Under the pieces are notes generated by a model. The model was not told the DNA's origin, ran no database searches, and saw nothing but the letters and a program-made list of their open reading frames with translations. The translations under genes and the position numbers were made by a program. DNA of 11,147 nt from Sulfurovum sp. (GTDB lineage: Bacteria > Campylobacterota > Campylobacteria > Campylobacterales > Sulfurovaceae), in assembly GCA_026983895.1 (NCBI GenBank), contig JALSTF010000155.1, forward strand, positions 1 to 11,147, written 5' to 3'. Below are positions 1 to 6,796 of this stretch, piece by piece; position 1 is the stretch's first letter, and every line of letters starts with the position of its first letter.

Positions 1-45
1 CCTTATCTACGTCATTCCTGCCGTATCTGCATAGAAGTACTGCTG

Positions 46-54
46 TGATAAAAT
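46..54 (+). promoter_or_regulatory. Extended -10 promoter element upstream of moaC
   Basis: TGA followed by TAAAAT (49-54) fits an extended -10 box (TGn-TATAAT, 5 of 6 matches in the hexamer). Transcription would start near position 61, giving a leader of about 35 bases before the GTG start at 96. No good -35 box is seen, which is usual for Campylobacterota sigma-70 promoters. The same TGn-TAAAAT form recurs upstream of the MOSC gene at 10466. Confidence 0.45.
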
Positions 55-95
55 ACCAAAAATGAACCCGGATGACCCGGGATGAAGGAAGCAGA

Positions 96-569
96 GTGAA
101 TCTTACACACCTTGACGAACAGAACAAACCCAAAATGGTCGATGTTTCGGACAAAGACAACACCACACGTATCGCCACTGCAAGCGGCATCATAGCAGTA
201 GGACAAACGGCATTCGATGCCGTTGTTTCCAATACAGCCAAAAAGGGGCCGGTACTTCAGACCGCGGTCATCGCAGCTATTCAGGGAACAAAGCAGACTT
301 CAACGCTCATTCCCATGTGCCATCCCCTGATGCTTACTTCTGTTAAAACAGATATTGAAGAGCTTCCCGAACTTCCGGGGTTCAAATTGACCGTCACAGC
401 CAAACTGCATGGACAGACCGGTGTGGAAATGGAAGCGCTGACCGGTGTCAGCGTAGGTCTGTTGACTATTTATGATATGCTCAAAGCGATCGATAAAGGG
501 ATGATCATTCGAAATGTACAGCTTGAACACAAAAGCGGCGGAAAATCCGGAGAATTCAACAGAGACTGA
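96..569 (+). CDS. moaC: Cyclic pyranopterin monophosphate synthase MoaC
   Basis: MoaC converts the cyclised GTP product of MoaA into cyclic pyranopterin monophosphate, an early cytoplasmic step of molybdenum cofactor synthesis. The protein is a complete family member of 157 residues. Visible family motifs are KKGPV (about 49-53), MCHPL (74-78, with the active-site His), TGVEMEALTG (108-117), YDMLKA (126-131, with the catalytic Asp and Lys) and KSGGKSG near the C-terminus. The start is the GTG at 96: it has GAAGGA (84-89) six bases upstream and gives the usual N-terminus (V/M-N-L-T-H-L-D). An in-frame ATG at 72 would add eight residues that do not look like the family and has no ribosome binding site. 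The cofactor product is needed by SoxC at the other end of the window, although the two genes are not in one operon. Identity is very secure. Confidence 0.97.
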   Translation: MNLTHLDEQNKPKMVDVSDKDNTTRIATASGIIAVGQTAFDAVVSNTAKKGPVLQTAVIAAIQGTKQTSTLIPMCHPLMLTSVKTDIEELPELPGFKLTVTAKLHGQTGVEMEALTGVSVGLLTIYDMLKAIDKGMIIRNVQLEHKSGGKSGEFNRD

Positions 570-595
570 TGCAACATAGGTTGCATTCAGTTTCT
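565..595 (+). terminator. Hairpin directly after moaC, probable weak intrinsic terminator
   Basis: ATGCAAC (569-575) and GTTGCAT (580-586) form a perfect 7-bp stem around the loop ATAG. The stem extends outward through ACTG (565-568) with CAGT (588-591) past one bulged T. It overlaps the moaC stop codon and is followed by only a short T-rich run (TTTCT). Together with the separate promoter at 607, it suggests that moaC transcription is at least partly ended here. Confidence 0.5.
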
Positions 596-606
596 CCAAA
601 AATAAC

Positions 607-612
607 TATAAT
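607..612 (+). promoter_or_regulatory. -10 box of the DUF493 gene
   Basis: A perfect TATAAT lies 36 bases before the ATG at 648, in an AT-rich stretch. The best -35 candidate, TTGCAT at 581-586, overlaps the hairpin arm and is 20 bases away, which is too long to be convincing. A strong AAGGAG ribosome binding site follows at 637-642. Confidence 0.5.
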
Positions 613-647
613 ATATAAAAACCGGTTCATACGGCCAAGGAGTATCT

Positions 648-917
648 ATGATTGTAGACAGCAACACACAGGAAAAACCAAAAATAGAATATCCCACAAA
701 CTGGGGTTTCAAGATCATTGGACGGGATAAAGAAGATCTTAAAGCCTGTATCAAAGAGGTCATGGGAGACAAAGAACATCTTTGCTCCGTAGGCAATTCG
801 TCAAAAACAGGAAAGTTCCATACCTACAATGCAAGCTGCATCGTAGAGAGCCAGGAGGAGAGAGACCGACTCTTTAAATGTTTCCAGGACCATAACGACG
901 TAGAAATAGTCATCTAG
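648..917 (+). CDS. DUF493 (YbeD/HP0495-like) small protein
   Basis: This 89-residue protein belongs to the DUF493 family (E. coli YbeD, H. pylori HP0495), which has a small ferredoxin-like, ACT-like alpha/beta fold. Its biochemical role is not established; a regulatory ligand-binding role has been suggested for the fold only. The family-like segment YPTNWGFKIIG (residues 15-25) is visible, followed by a helix rich in charged residues and a final beta strand (VEIVI). The length equals that of a full family member. The start is secured by AAGGAG five bases upstream. It follows moaC on the same strand with a hairpin and its own -10 box between them, and it converges with the PqiA-family gene, the two stop codons being only five bases apart. 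The family call is secure; the function is unknown. Confidence 0.88.
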   Translation: MIVDSNTQEKPKIEYPTNWGFKIIGRDKEDLKACIKEVMGDKEHLCSVGNSSKTGKFHTYNASCIVESQEERDRLFKCFQDHNDVEIVI

Positions 918-922
918 CCTTT

Positions 923-1738
923 TTACGTTTTGCTTGAGTGCAGCATCCTGTCTGCACTCAGGCTCACCAGCATGGAGACTATAACATAAGCCAGAAAGAA
1001 ATAGAGCCCTACCTCTACTTCAGCCCGGCTCACCTCTCCTTTGTTCACCGTCAAATAAACAAGGAAAGTCGCCACGACAAAGACATCGACCATTGACCAC
1101 TTTCCTATCATTTTAAAGAACTTCACAATACCATGTGCGAAACCTGTGTCCCTGAATACAGAGACAAAAAGCATCGCGACTATTTTAAGCAGGGGGATCA
1201 GTACGGAAAAAAGCAGAATGACCATCGCGACCACTGTATCACCATTTTCAAAAAGCTTGGCAATGGATCCTACTACTCCTTTCGACTCGAACGAGAGCAC
1301 CACATCACCAAGATATTCAACCTCTTTATGGATCGTCACCATCATCACAGGAGTGATCAGCCCGAAGATCAGACTGATCAGGGCGCCCGCTGCACCAAAA
1401 AAGGTAAATGCCCGCAAAGATACGGCAAAATAACCCAACAGTATACCCAGCAAAGGCAACAGTGCAAACAGTGCATACTTTCGACTTTGTTCTTTATGTC
1501 TCTCCTGTTCTTTTCTGAGTACTTCAAGCATTTTTCTTTTTTTATTTTTGTAAAAACCCAAAGAGAAGGTCTCGGCCAACTCCCTAAGCTGGAACTTCGC
1601 CAGTTTTTTGGCACTCATCTGCTCGATAAGCTGCTTTGTCGCTGTTTCATAAGCCTTTGCTTCGCCATAAGACTTCGCCCCAAAGAAGAGCATGGCCGCC
1701 AAAAGTACCGTCAACACGGCATAGAAAAAAGGTTTCAT
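923..1738 (-). CDS. Paraquat-inducible protein A (PqiA) family membrane protein
   Basis: An inner-membrane protein of 271 residues from the ATG at 1738. The C-terminal half carries the PqiA hallmark GKWSMVDVFVVA (about 213-224). Predicted membrane segments lie near residues 4-22, 90-108, 112-136, 168-195, 216-234 and 243-262. Between the first and second is a charged, helical, Lys/Glu/Arg-rich region (about 27-88) that may form a coiled coil. E. coli PqiA works with PqiB and PqiC in envelope lipid transport, but no pqiB (MCE-domain) gene lies next to this one, so the partner is unknown. An in-frame GTG at 1741 is an alternative start; the ATG is preferred because it overlaps the upstream stop codon as TGATG, which predicts translational coupling, with GAGG upstream. 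It is the last gene of the glmM operon, and its final codons lie in a strong inverted repeat (933-962). Confidence 0.85.
   Translation of the reverse strand: MKPFFYAVLTVLLAAMLFFGAKSYGEAKAYETATKQLIEQMSAKKLAKFQLRELAETFSLGFYKNKKRKMLEVLRKEQERHKEQSRKYALFALLPLLGILLGYFAVSLRAFTFFGAAGALISLIFGLITPVMMVTIHKEVEYLGDVVLSFESKGVVGSIAKLFENGDTVVAMVILLFSVLIPLLKIVAMLFVSVFRDTGFAHGIVKFFKMIGKWSMVDVFVVATFLVYLTVNKGEVSRAEVEVGLYFFLAYVIVSMLVSLSADRMLHSSKT
933..962. terminator. Long hairpin in the convergent gene ends (possible bidirectional transcription barrier)
   Basis: TGAGTGCAG (935-943) and CTGCACTCA (952-960) are a perfect 9-bp inverted repeat with an 8-base loop, extended to 11 pairs by one wobble and one C-G pair. 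It lies in the last codons of the PqiA-family gene and 15 bases beyond the stop codon of the DUF493 gene, where the two genes converge. Neither strand has a T-tract directly after the stem, so a role as terminator or RNA-stabilising 3' end is an inference. Confidence 0.4.
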
Positions 1739-2685
1739 CACTCTTTCACCTCAAAATAGATCAGTAATGTTTTTTGGTAAAAATTGTCATTGTCATCACT
1801 GATCATGACATAACGCCTTTTACCTACTTTGGCAAGCCCCTCAAAATTATCTACACCCCACCCTTTATGGGAATTCATCTTCAGCAGTACTTTCGTCCTG
1901 CACATCCCTTTTTTACAATGATGCAAATAGACCTTTTTCAGTGTCACGACAAAAGGATTCAGCAATCCGGTGAAGGAACGTTCGAGTACCAGAATATTCC
2001 CGTCATCCATCACCTCGATGGCTGAGATGGCACTGTTGCCTTCAGGCTCTGCCCTGAAATGCCACTCCCTGCCTTTGAGTGAATAGATCGTCTGCCGTTT
2101 CTTCTTATCTTGCTTGATCGGCCACTCCGAAGCAGTGAGTATACCGTAGCGTGGATGCCAGGCAAGAGCCTCAAGTTCTTTGTTCTTGCTGCGAAAGTTC
2201 TTCATACTGCGCAGTTTTCCGGGAAGTGTATATGTTTTGATCAACCGTCCGTACTTTGCCGAATTTTTATGAAACCACCCTATCTTCGGTTTTTCTTCAA
2301 AGGAGATCAGAAGATGCCCCCGGCCATCCAGGGTCATCCCTTCACTGTCACGACGCCATTTTTTGAATTTCTTTCCGTTCTTCTTGCGAAGTTTGCCTGC
2401 TCTGACAGGTTTCAGTGTCTCTATTCTGTCCGTAAAGACCGCTCTGAATTCATAGAGTTTCCCCTCATCGCTGACCATAAAAAGGCTGTGCGTTCCTGCG
2501 GCATAGGCAAGATCGGAAATCTCAGAGAACTTGGTCTTGTCTATCTGATCGAACGAGAGCTCTTTTTGATCAAGTATCCTGATCTTCAGTATCTCTCTAT
2601 TCAAGTCCTTCGGCATGATATCGGTATTAAAGCTCCCCGCATGGAGTAGGCCCAGCATACTGAGCAAAAAAAAGAGAAAATGCAT
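1738..2685 (-). CDS. Secreted esterase-like/phytase-like beta-propeller protein
   Basis: This 315-residue protein starts with a Sec signal peptide (hydrophobic residues 2-14, likely cleavage after HAG near 17), so it probably acts in the periplasm or at the outer membrane. The body resembles the phytase-like/esterase-like family (Pfam PF13449): repeated strand-turn motifs with acidic residues, including EISDLAY (55-61), SEGMTLDGRGHLLISFE (114-130), NKELEALAW (168-176), LVLERSF (232-238), DNFEGLA (279-285) and ISDDNDN (295-301). The EG and SDDN motifs are typical. The family name reflects fold similarity; the substrate is unknown and phytase activity should not be assumed. The protein is basic around 98-112 and has two Cys (257, 262) that could form a disulfide. 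Its ATG overlaps the lspA stop codon (TAATG), and its own stop overlaps the start of the PqiA-family gene, so it is translated as part of the glmM operon. Confidence 0.75.
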   Translation of the reverse strand: MHFLFFLLSMLGLLHAGSFNTDIMPKDLNREILKIRILDQKELSFDQIDKTKFSEISDLAYAAGTHSLFMVSDEGKLYEFRAVFTDRIETLKPVRAGKLRKKNGKKFKKWRRDSEGMTLDGRGHLLISFEEKPKIGWFHKNSAKYGRLIKTYTLPGKLRSMKNFRSKNKELEALAWHPRYGILTASEWPIKQDKKKRQTIYSLKGREWHFRAEPEGNSAISAIEVMDDGNILVLERSFTGLLNPFVVTLKKVYLHHCKKGMCRTKVLLKMNSHKGWGVDNFEGLAKVGKRRYVMISDDNDNFYQKTLLIYFEVKE

Positions 2686-3131
2686 TATGATTTTTGCTTC
2701 TCTGGGAAAAAATATACCATTGCAATGATCCAGGCTACCGCGATATCGATCGCCACATCCGCATAATTGAAAACAGCAAAATTAAATCCGCAGTGCCAGG
2801 CAATATAATCGACGACCCCTTCATGCACAAAACGATCATATACGTTACCCAGAGCCCCGCCTATCAACAATCCGACAGGAAAGGCATACCGACGGAGATA
2901 CCCTCGTGAAAGTACATAATACAGTATCCCTGCGATCAAAACTGCCTGGATCCATTTCAGATAAGGTCCTACAAAAGAGAACATAGAAAAGGCAACACCT
3001 TTGTTAAAATGCAACGAAAGGTCTATACAGTTTCCTTCCCGGTAATATCCATCAAGAAAGAGCATTTTAATATTCTGGTCAATGATAAAGGTACCGATAG
3101 AGACCAGCAAAAAAATGTAAAATGCACGCAT
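2685..3131 (-). CDS. lspA: Lipoprotein signal peptidase (signal peptidase II)
   Basis: LspA is the inner-membrane aspartyl protease that removes signal peptides from lipid-modified prolipoproteins. The 148-residue protein has the family's four-helix layout (helices near 4-22, 57-76, 84-98 and 123-145). Motifs are the conserved Asp in the first helix (IIDQ, D18), FNKGVAFS (42-49), GNVYDR (95-100), VVDYI with catalytic D108, and FNYADVAI with catalytic D125. The ATG at 3131 overlaps the glmM stop codon (TAATG), and AGGGAG lies about ten bases upstream. The pairing with glmM matches H. pylori HP0074-HP0075. The protein is short for the family, but all key residues are present. Identity is secure. 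Confidence 0.97.
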   Translation of the reverse strand: MRAFYIFLLVSIGTFIIDQNIKMLFLDGYYREGNCIDLSLHFNKGVAFSMFSFVGPYLKWIQAVLIAGILYYVLSRGYLRRYAFPVGLLIGGALGNVYDRFVHEGVVDYIAWHCGFNFAVFNYADVAIDIAVAWIIAMVYFFPEKQKS

Positions 3132-4468
3132 TAAACGAGTGCTCCCTTGAAGAAATCAGCACACTTTTCCATCATCGATTCAAGGGCTCTGCTGTCTTTC
3201 CCTTCCAGCAGCAGTCTGATCTTGTTCTCCGTTCCTGAGTAGCGGAAAAGATACCGCATTCCTCCCTCTTCTACTTCTTTTTGCAATGCTTCCAGTCCTT
3301 CTATCTCTTCAAAGGGACGTTTCTCTTCTACCAAAAGATTGACCAGTATCTGAGGATAGGATTCATACGGATTGAACGCTTCACTGGCTTTCTTCCCTGA
3401 AGTGACCAGATAGGCAAGTGCCTGCAGTGCACTGGAGATACCGTCTCCCGTCTTCGCGTAATCTGAAAAAATAATATGCCCGCTTTGCTCACCGCCGACA
3501 TTGATACCTTTCTGCTGCATCAATGCTACAACATTTTTGTCACCGACCGCTGAACGATACAGTTTCAACCCATGTACAGCAAGATACTCTTCCAAACCCT
3601 GATTGCTCATCACAGTCGCTACCATACCGTCACCTTTGAGTGCACCCTGCGTTTTTAGATATACCGCAAGCACACCCATCAGTTTATCACCATCGACCAC
3701 TTCACCTTTTTCATCTACCAGCACCAGCCTGTCTGCATCTCCGTCCAGGGCAATACCAAGATCTGCTCGCTTGTCCAGAACAACTCTGGAGAGTGTTTCC
3801 GGGTGCATTGCTCCACATCCTTCATTGATATTGAAACCGTCAGGTTCATCCCCGATGACAACCACTTCTGCACCCAACTCCTGCAATATCGTCGGTCCTA
3901 CAATGTATCCGGCACCGTTCGCACAATCGATCACAATACGCATTCCGGCCAGAGTCAAAGGTTTGGGAAAAGAATTCTTGATGTGCACGATATAGCGTCC
4001 GATCACATCATCGATACGTTTGGACTTTCCGATATGCTTACCCGTTGCCTGTGCAGCCTCCAATGCTTCTTCATCCGCATAGATCGCTTCAATATACTCT
4101 TCTTCGCTCCGGTTCAGCTTATTGCCTTCCGAATCAAAGAATTTAATGCCATTGTCATAATAAGGATTATGGCTTGCACTGATCATAATCCCTGCATCAC
4201 AGCGCATATTTTCTGTCAAAAATGCCACTGCCGGTGTCGGCATCGGCCCTATCTGTATCACATCAAAACCTACCGCGGTCAATCCCGATACCAGAGCATT
4301 TTCGATCATATAGCCACTTCGGCGGGTATCTTTCCCTACCAATATCCGGTTTGTCTTGGAAAATTGCTTAAAATAGATCCCCGTTGCCATCGCAAGGCGC
4401 ATAGTATTCACCGCGGAAACCTTTTTCCCCGCTTTTCCTCTTACGCCGTCTGTTCCAAAAAGTGTCAA
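3131..4468 (-). CDS. glmM: Phosphoglucosamine mutase GlmM
   Basis: GlmM interconverts glucosamine-6-phosphate and glucosamine-1-phosphate in the cytoplasm, on the way to UDP-GlcNAc for peptidoglycan and LPS. Counting from the TTG at 4468, the protein has 445 residues, the same as the H. pylori enzyme. Visible features are FGTDGVRG at the N-terminus, ISASHNP with the phosphoserine S99 (as in H. pylori), the Mg-binding loop DGDADR (242-247), the sugar-binding GGEQSGH and the C-terminal phosphate-binding RYSGTEN. Start choice: the TTG has AAGGA seven bases upstream. The ATG at 4474 is too close to that site. The ATG at 4504 has no site, adds residues unlike the family, and overlaps a possible -10 box (TAAAAT, 4508-4503). 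It is the first gene of a four-gene operon and is divergent from rpsT. Function is secure; the start is likely but not proven. Confidence 0.96.
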   Translation of the reverse strand: MTLFGTDGVRGKAGKKVSAVNTMRLAMATGIYFKQFSKTNRILVGKDTRRSGYMIENALVSGLTAVGFDVIQIGPMPTPAVAFLTENMRCDAGIMISASHNPYYDNGIKFFDSEGNKLNRSEEEYIEAIYADEEALEAAQATGKHIGKSKRIDDVIGRYIVHIKNSFPKPLTLAGMRIVIDCANGAGYIVGPTILQELGAEVVVIGDEPDGFNINEGCGAMHPETLSRVVLDKRADLGIALDGDADRLVLVDEKGEVVDGDKLMGVLAVYLKTQGALKGDGMVATVMSNQGLEEYLAVHGLKLYRSAVGDKNVVALMQQKGINVGGEQSGHIIFSDYAKTGDGISSALQALAYLVTSGKKASEAFNPYESYPQILVNLLVEEKRPFEEIEGLEALQKEVEEGGMRYLFRYSGTENKIRLLLEGKDSRALESMMEKCADFFKGALV

Positions 4469-4581
4469 AATCATTTCCTTGCAAGTATATTCTATGGGCT
4501 TCATTTTATCGAAATATCATTAACATCACCGGCAAAAGCCAAAGACCATACATTTTAATAATAGTTTAATCTTATTTTGGA

Positions 4582-4587
4582 TATTAT
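4582..4587 (+). promoter_or_regulatory. Possible -10 box of rpsT
   Basis: TATTAT (5 of 6 matches to TATAAT) lies in the AT-rich divergent region between glmM and rpsT and would give a leader of roughly 70 bases. No convincing -35 box is seen. The call rests on position and base composition. Confidence 0.3.
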
Positions 4588-4662
4588 TCGCGCACTAATT
4601 TCACCCAAAAGTATTCTGTGGTCACCTGCAGAGAGGGTATTACATTTTAAAAGGAACATTTG

Positions 4663-4932
4663 ATGGCACACCATAAATCAGCAAAAAAAAGAATTTTGCA
4701 AACAGCAAAAAGAACGGAAAGAAACAGATACTACAGAACACGTATCAAGAACATTACCAAAGCAGTACATGAAGCAGTAGAAGCTGCTGATGCAACAGCG
4801 GCACAGGAAGCATTCAAAGTGGCGAACAAGCAGATCCATTCACTTGTCAGCAAAGGTTTCATCAAGAAAACAACAGCTGCAAGAAAAGTAAGCCGTCTTC
4901 ATAAAATGGTCAATAAAATCGAAGCTGCATAA
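4663..4932 (+). CDS. rpsT: 30S ribosomal protein S20
   Basis: S20 is a primary 16S rRNA-binding protein of the small subunit. The 89-residue sequence is the typical three-helix, Lys/Arg-rich protein: it starts MAHHKSAKKRI, has the central helix AFKVANKQIHSLVSKG, and ends in the conserved KTTAARKVSRLHKMVNKI segment. The ATG at 4663 is the start, with AAGGA (4651-4655) seven bases upstream; an in-frame TTG just before it at 4660 is less likely. The gene is divergent from glmM and followed by prfA after 91 bases, the same order as H. pylori HP0075-HP0077, so rpsT and prfA may be co-transcribed. Confidence 0.97.
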   Translation: MAHHKSAKKRILQTAKRTERNRYYRTRIKNITKAVHEAVEAADATAAQEAFKVANKQIHSLVSKGFIKKTTAARKVSRLHKMVNKIEAA

Positions 4933-4950
4933 GCAGTTTTACGCTATCTG

Positions 4951-4970
4951 GCCGTACTGAAAGGTATGGC
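4951..4970 (+). other. Small hairpin in the rpsT-prfA spacer
   Basis: GCCGTAC (4951-4957) can pair with GTATGGC (4964-4970), a 7-bp stem with one G-T wobble around the loop TGAAAG. No T-tract follows on the + strand, so it does not look like a terminator. It could mark a processing site or a partial pause between rpsT and prfA. It may also be chance. Confidence 0.25.
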
Positions 4971-5023
4971 TATGCGGATCCCCGCACTTACAACTTCCTT
5001 ACAATCCAACACAAAGAACGCCT

Positions 5024-6091
5024 ATGTTCAAAGAAAAACTCCAACCATTTATAGACAGATATGACGAGATCAGCAAGCTGCTCAGTTCACCAGATATTGC
5101 CAGTGACATAAACCGCATGACCGAACTCAGCAAAGAACAGTCTGGATTGAGCGAACTCGTGGAAAAAGCAAAGCTATATATTGAAACTGCTGAAGCAATT
5201 GATGAGAACAAAGAACTTCTTGGCGATGCCGAGTTGGGAGAGCTGGCCAAAGAAGAACTTTCCGAACTCGAACCCATGCTTCCAAAGCTCGAAGAAGAGA
5301 TCAAGGTACTCATGATCCCCAAAGATAAAAATGATGACAAGAATATTTTCCTTGAACTGCGTGCCGGGGCAGGCGGTGATGAAAGTGCTCTTTTTGTTGC
5401 AGATGTTTTCAGAATGTATACACGCTATGCAGAACAGATGGGATGGAAAGTTGAAATTGTCAGTACCAATGACGGTACTGCCGGCGGATATAAAGAACTT
5501 ATCGCCGAGATCAAAGGGCAAGGTGTCTATTCACAACTCAAATATGAAGCGGGTACACACCGTGTACAGCGTGTACCGGATACGGAAACTCAGGGGCGCG
5601 TACATACTTCCGCCATTACAGTAGCCGTTATACCAGAGGTGGATGATGTCGAAGTGGATATCAAGCCCAATGAAATAAAAATGGATGTCTACCGCTCCAG
5701 CGGATGCGGCGGACAATCCGTCAATACCACGGACTCTGCGGTGCGTCTGACACATATCCCCACGGGCATCGTCGTTGCGATCCAGGATGAAAAGTCCCAG
5801 CACAAGAACCGTGATAAAGCGATGAAAGTACTCAAAGCACGTGTCTACGAAGCAGAACTTCAAAAGCAGCTTGATGAAACGTCGAGCCAGCGAAAACTCC
5901 AGGTAGGTTCCGGGGATCGTTCAGAGAAAATACGAACATATAACTATCCGCAAAATAGACTGACAGACCATCGTATCGGACTGACACTCTATGCCCTGGA
6001 TGATGTAATGAACAACGGGAATCTCAAACTTGTCATCGATCCGCTCATTGCCCATGCGCAAACTGAAGCTATCCGGGAAGCCGGCCTGTAG
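5024..6091 (+). CDS. prfA: Peptide chain release factor 1
   Basis: RF1 reads the stop codons UAG and UAA and triggers release of the finished peptide. The 355-residue protein is full length for the family. The N-terminal helical domain covers about 1-100, then comes RAGAGGDE (113-120), then the stop-codon recognition region with the tripeptide PDT (185-187) in the context RVQRVPDTETQGR, which marks it as RF1 (PxT) rather than RF2 (SPF). The catalytic GGQ is at 229-231 in SSGCGGQSVN, and the C-terminal part has SGDRSEKIRTYNYPQNR and DHRIGLTLY. The middle Asp of the PxT motif is less common than Ala, Glu or Val. The ribosome binding site is weak (AAAGAA, 5013-5018). PrmC, which would methylate the GGQ glutamine, is not in the window. 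Confidence 0.97.
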   Translation: MFKEKLQPFIDRYDEISKLLSSPDIASDINRMTELSKEQSGLSELVEKAKLYIETAEAIDENKELLGDAELGELAKEELSELEPMLPKLEEEIKVLMIPKDKNDDKNIFLELRAGAGGDESALFVADVFRMYTRYAEQMGWKVEIVSTNDGTAGGYKELIAEIKGQGVYSQLKYEAGTHRVQRVPDTETQGRVHTSAITVAVIPEVDDVEVDIKPNEIKMDVYRSSGCGGQSVNTTDSAVRLTHIPTGIVVAIQDEKSQHKNRDKAMKVLKARVYEAELQKQLDETSSQRKLQVGSGDRSEKIRTYNYPQNRLTDHRIGLTLYALDDVMNNGNLKLVIDPLIAHAQTEAIREAGL

Positions 6092-6229
6092 CAGAGAACA
6101 CTCTTCTTCTGCGAGGCACACAGGTATCATACACACAACAGACTTCATAGGACATCTTTACAAAACTACCTCTTCTTATATATTACCATACATACTGCAA
6201 AGTATCAAGTTATCGCTATACAAATAAGT

Positions 6230-6235
6230 TATAAT
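6230..6235 (+). promoter_or_regulatory. -10 box of the uncharacterised gene at 6266
   Basis: A perfect TATAAT sits 31 bases before the ATG at 6266. CAAGTT (6206-6211) is a poor -35 candidate at 18 bases. The AT-rich 174-base gap after prfA and this box suggest that the gene has its own transcript. Confidence 0.5.
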
Positions 6236-6265
6236 AACACTACAATTTACCCAAAGGATACACCT

Positions 6266-6727
6266 ATGTTCACCCCTATAAGCAGTAAAAACCCTATCAT
6301 GGAAGTGATCCATTCAGCCTTTGATACAAAGCTCCCTCTGGGAGGCTCGTGGGGCTATACAAAAAATGAAGCCACGGTCATGGAATCCAATCTAAACAAT
6401 CTTCCCATAGAACAGTACGAGCACATGATCGCCTCTATGCGAGCCCATCTTGAAATGAATCTGACACTTCCGGAGGAACAGCGTTACGGAAGCATCAACC
6501 TGAACGAAAAAACACGAGAACAAATCCAGGAAAACAAGAAAATATATGACAAAGTTCTCTATGAAGTCTCAGCCATGAAAGAAAACGACTATATCCACTT
6601 TATTAACGAATACAAAGAAGGTTACGGAAAAGAGGATTTCAATATGGAAGATCACTTCCGAAGAAGAAAAGAAGCTACATTGGTTCGCCTTGTCGAACAT
6701 TGGTTCGACATAAGTAAAATAGTATAA
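6266..6727 (+). CDS. Uncharacterised soluble helical protein
   Basis: A 153-residue protein with no family I can name. It has no signal peptide and no membrane segment, so it is probably cytoplasmic. It is rich in Glu, Lys, Asn and Met and looks largely helical. Distinctive pieces are GGSWGYT (26-32), ASMRAHLEMNLT (56-67), EEQRYGSINLNEKTREQIQ (70-88), and the basic-aromatic C-terminal helix RRKEATLVRLVEHWFDI (132-148). It contains no Cys. Coding is well supported: AAAGGA (6253-6258) lies seven bases before the ATG, a TATAAT lies upstream, and base and codon use look like those of the neighbours. It sits alone between prfA and the convergent sox operon. I have an impression of similar proteins in other Campylobacterota, but could not test it. 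No function is proposed. Confidence 0.75.
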   Translation: MFTPISSKNPIMEVIHSAFDTKLPLGGSWGYTKNEATVMESNLNNLPIEQYEHMIASMRAHLEMNLTLPEEQRYGSINLNEKTREQIQENKKIYDKVLYEVSAMKENDYIHFINEYKEGYGKEDFNMEDHFRRRKEATLVRLVEHWFDISKIV

Positions 6728-6758
6728 ATACTTCCGAAAACATTTATATTATTTTACT

Positions 6759-6778
6759 TTGCCGGAGTAATCCGGCAA
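6759..6778. terminator. GC-rich hairpin between convergent gene ends
   Basis: TTGCCGGA (6759-6766) and TCCGGCAA (6771-6778) form a perfect 8-bp stem with the loop GTAA, in an otherwise AT-rich gap between the uncharacterised gene (+) and soxZ (-). The symmetric shape suits a terminator shared by both strands, but no T-tract directly follows on either side. Confidence 0.5.
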
Positions 6779-6796
6779 GCAGTGCAAGAAGAAAAG

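Noticed and set aside
1..65. C-terminal end of an upstream gene
   Set aside because: The three forward frames close at 34, 48 and 65, but the tails are too short to recognise or to choose between.
62..85. A seven-codon leader peptide (ATG at 62, TGA at 83-85) overlapping the moaC ribosome binding site
   Set aside because: The predicted transcription start is near 61, leaving no room for a ribosome binding site, and no regulatory codon pattern is visible.
1133..1759. A 208-codon + strand frame opposite the PqiA-family gene
   Set aside because: It is antisense to a gene with a clear family motif; its composition (Gln, Lys, His rich) is that of a shadow frame and it has no ribosome binding site.
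3803..4558. A 251-codon + strand frame opposite glmM
   Set aside because: It is entirely antisense to a certain glmM and has no family features.
6092..6120. Hairpin GCAGA...TCTGC after prfA as an intrinsic terminator
   Set aside because: The stem is short and imperfect, with a bulge, and no T-tract follows.
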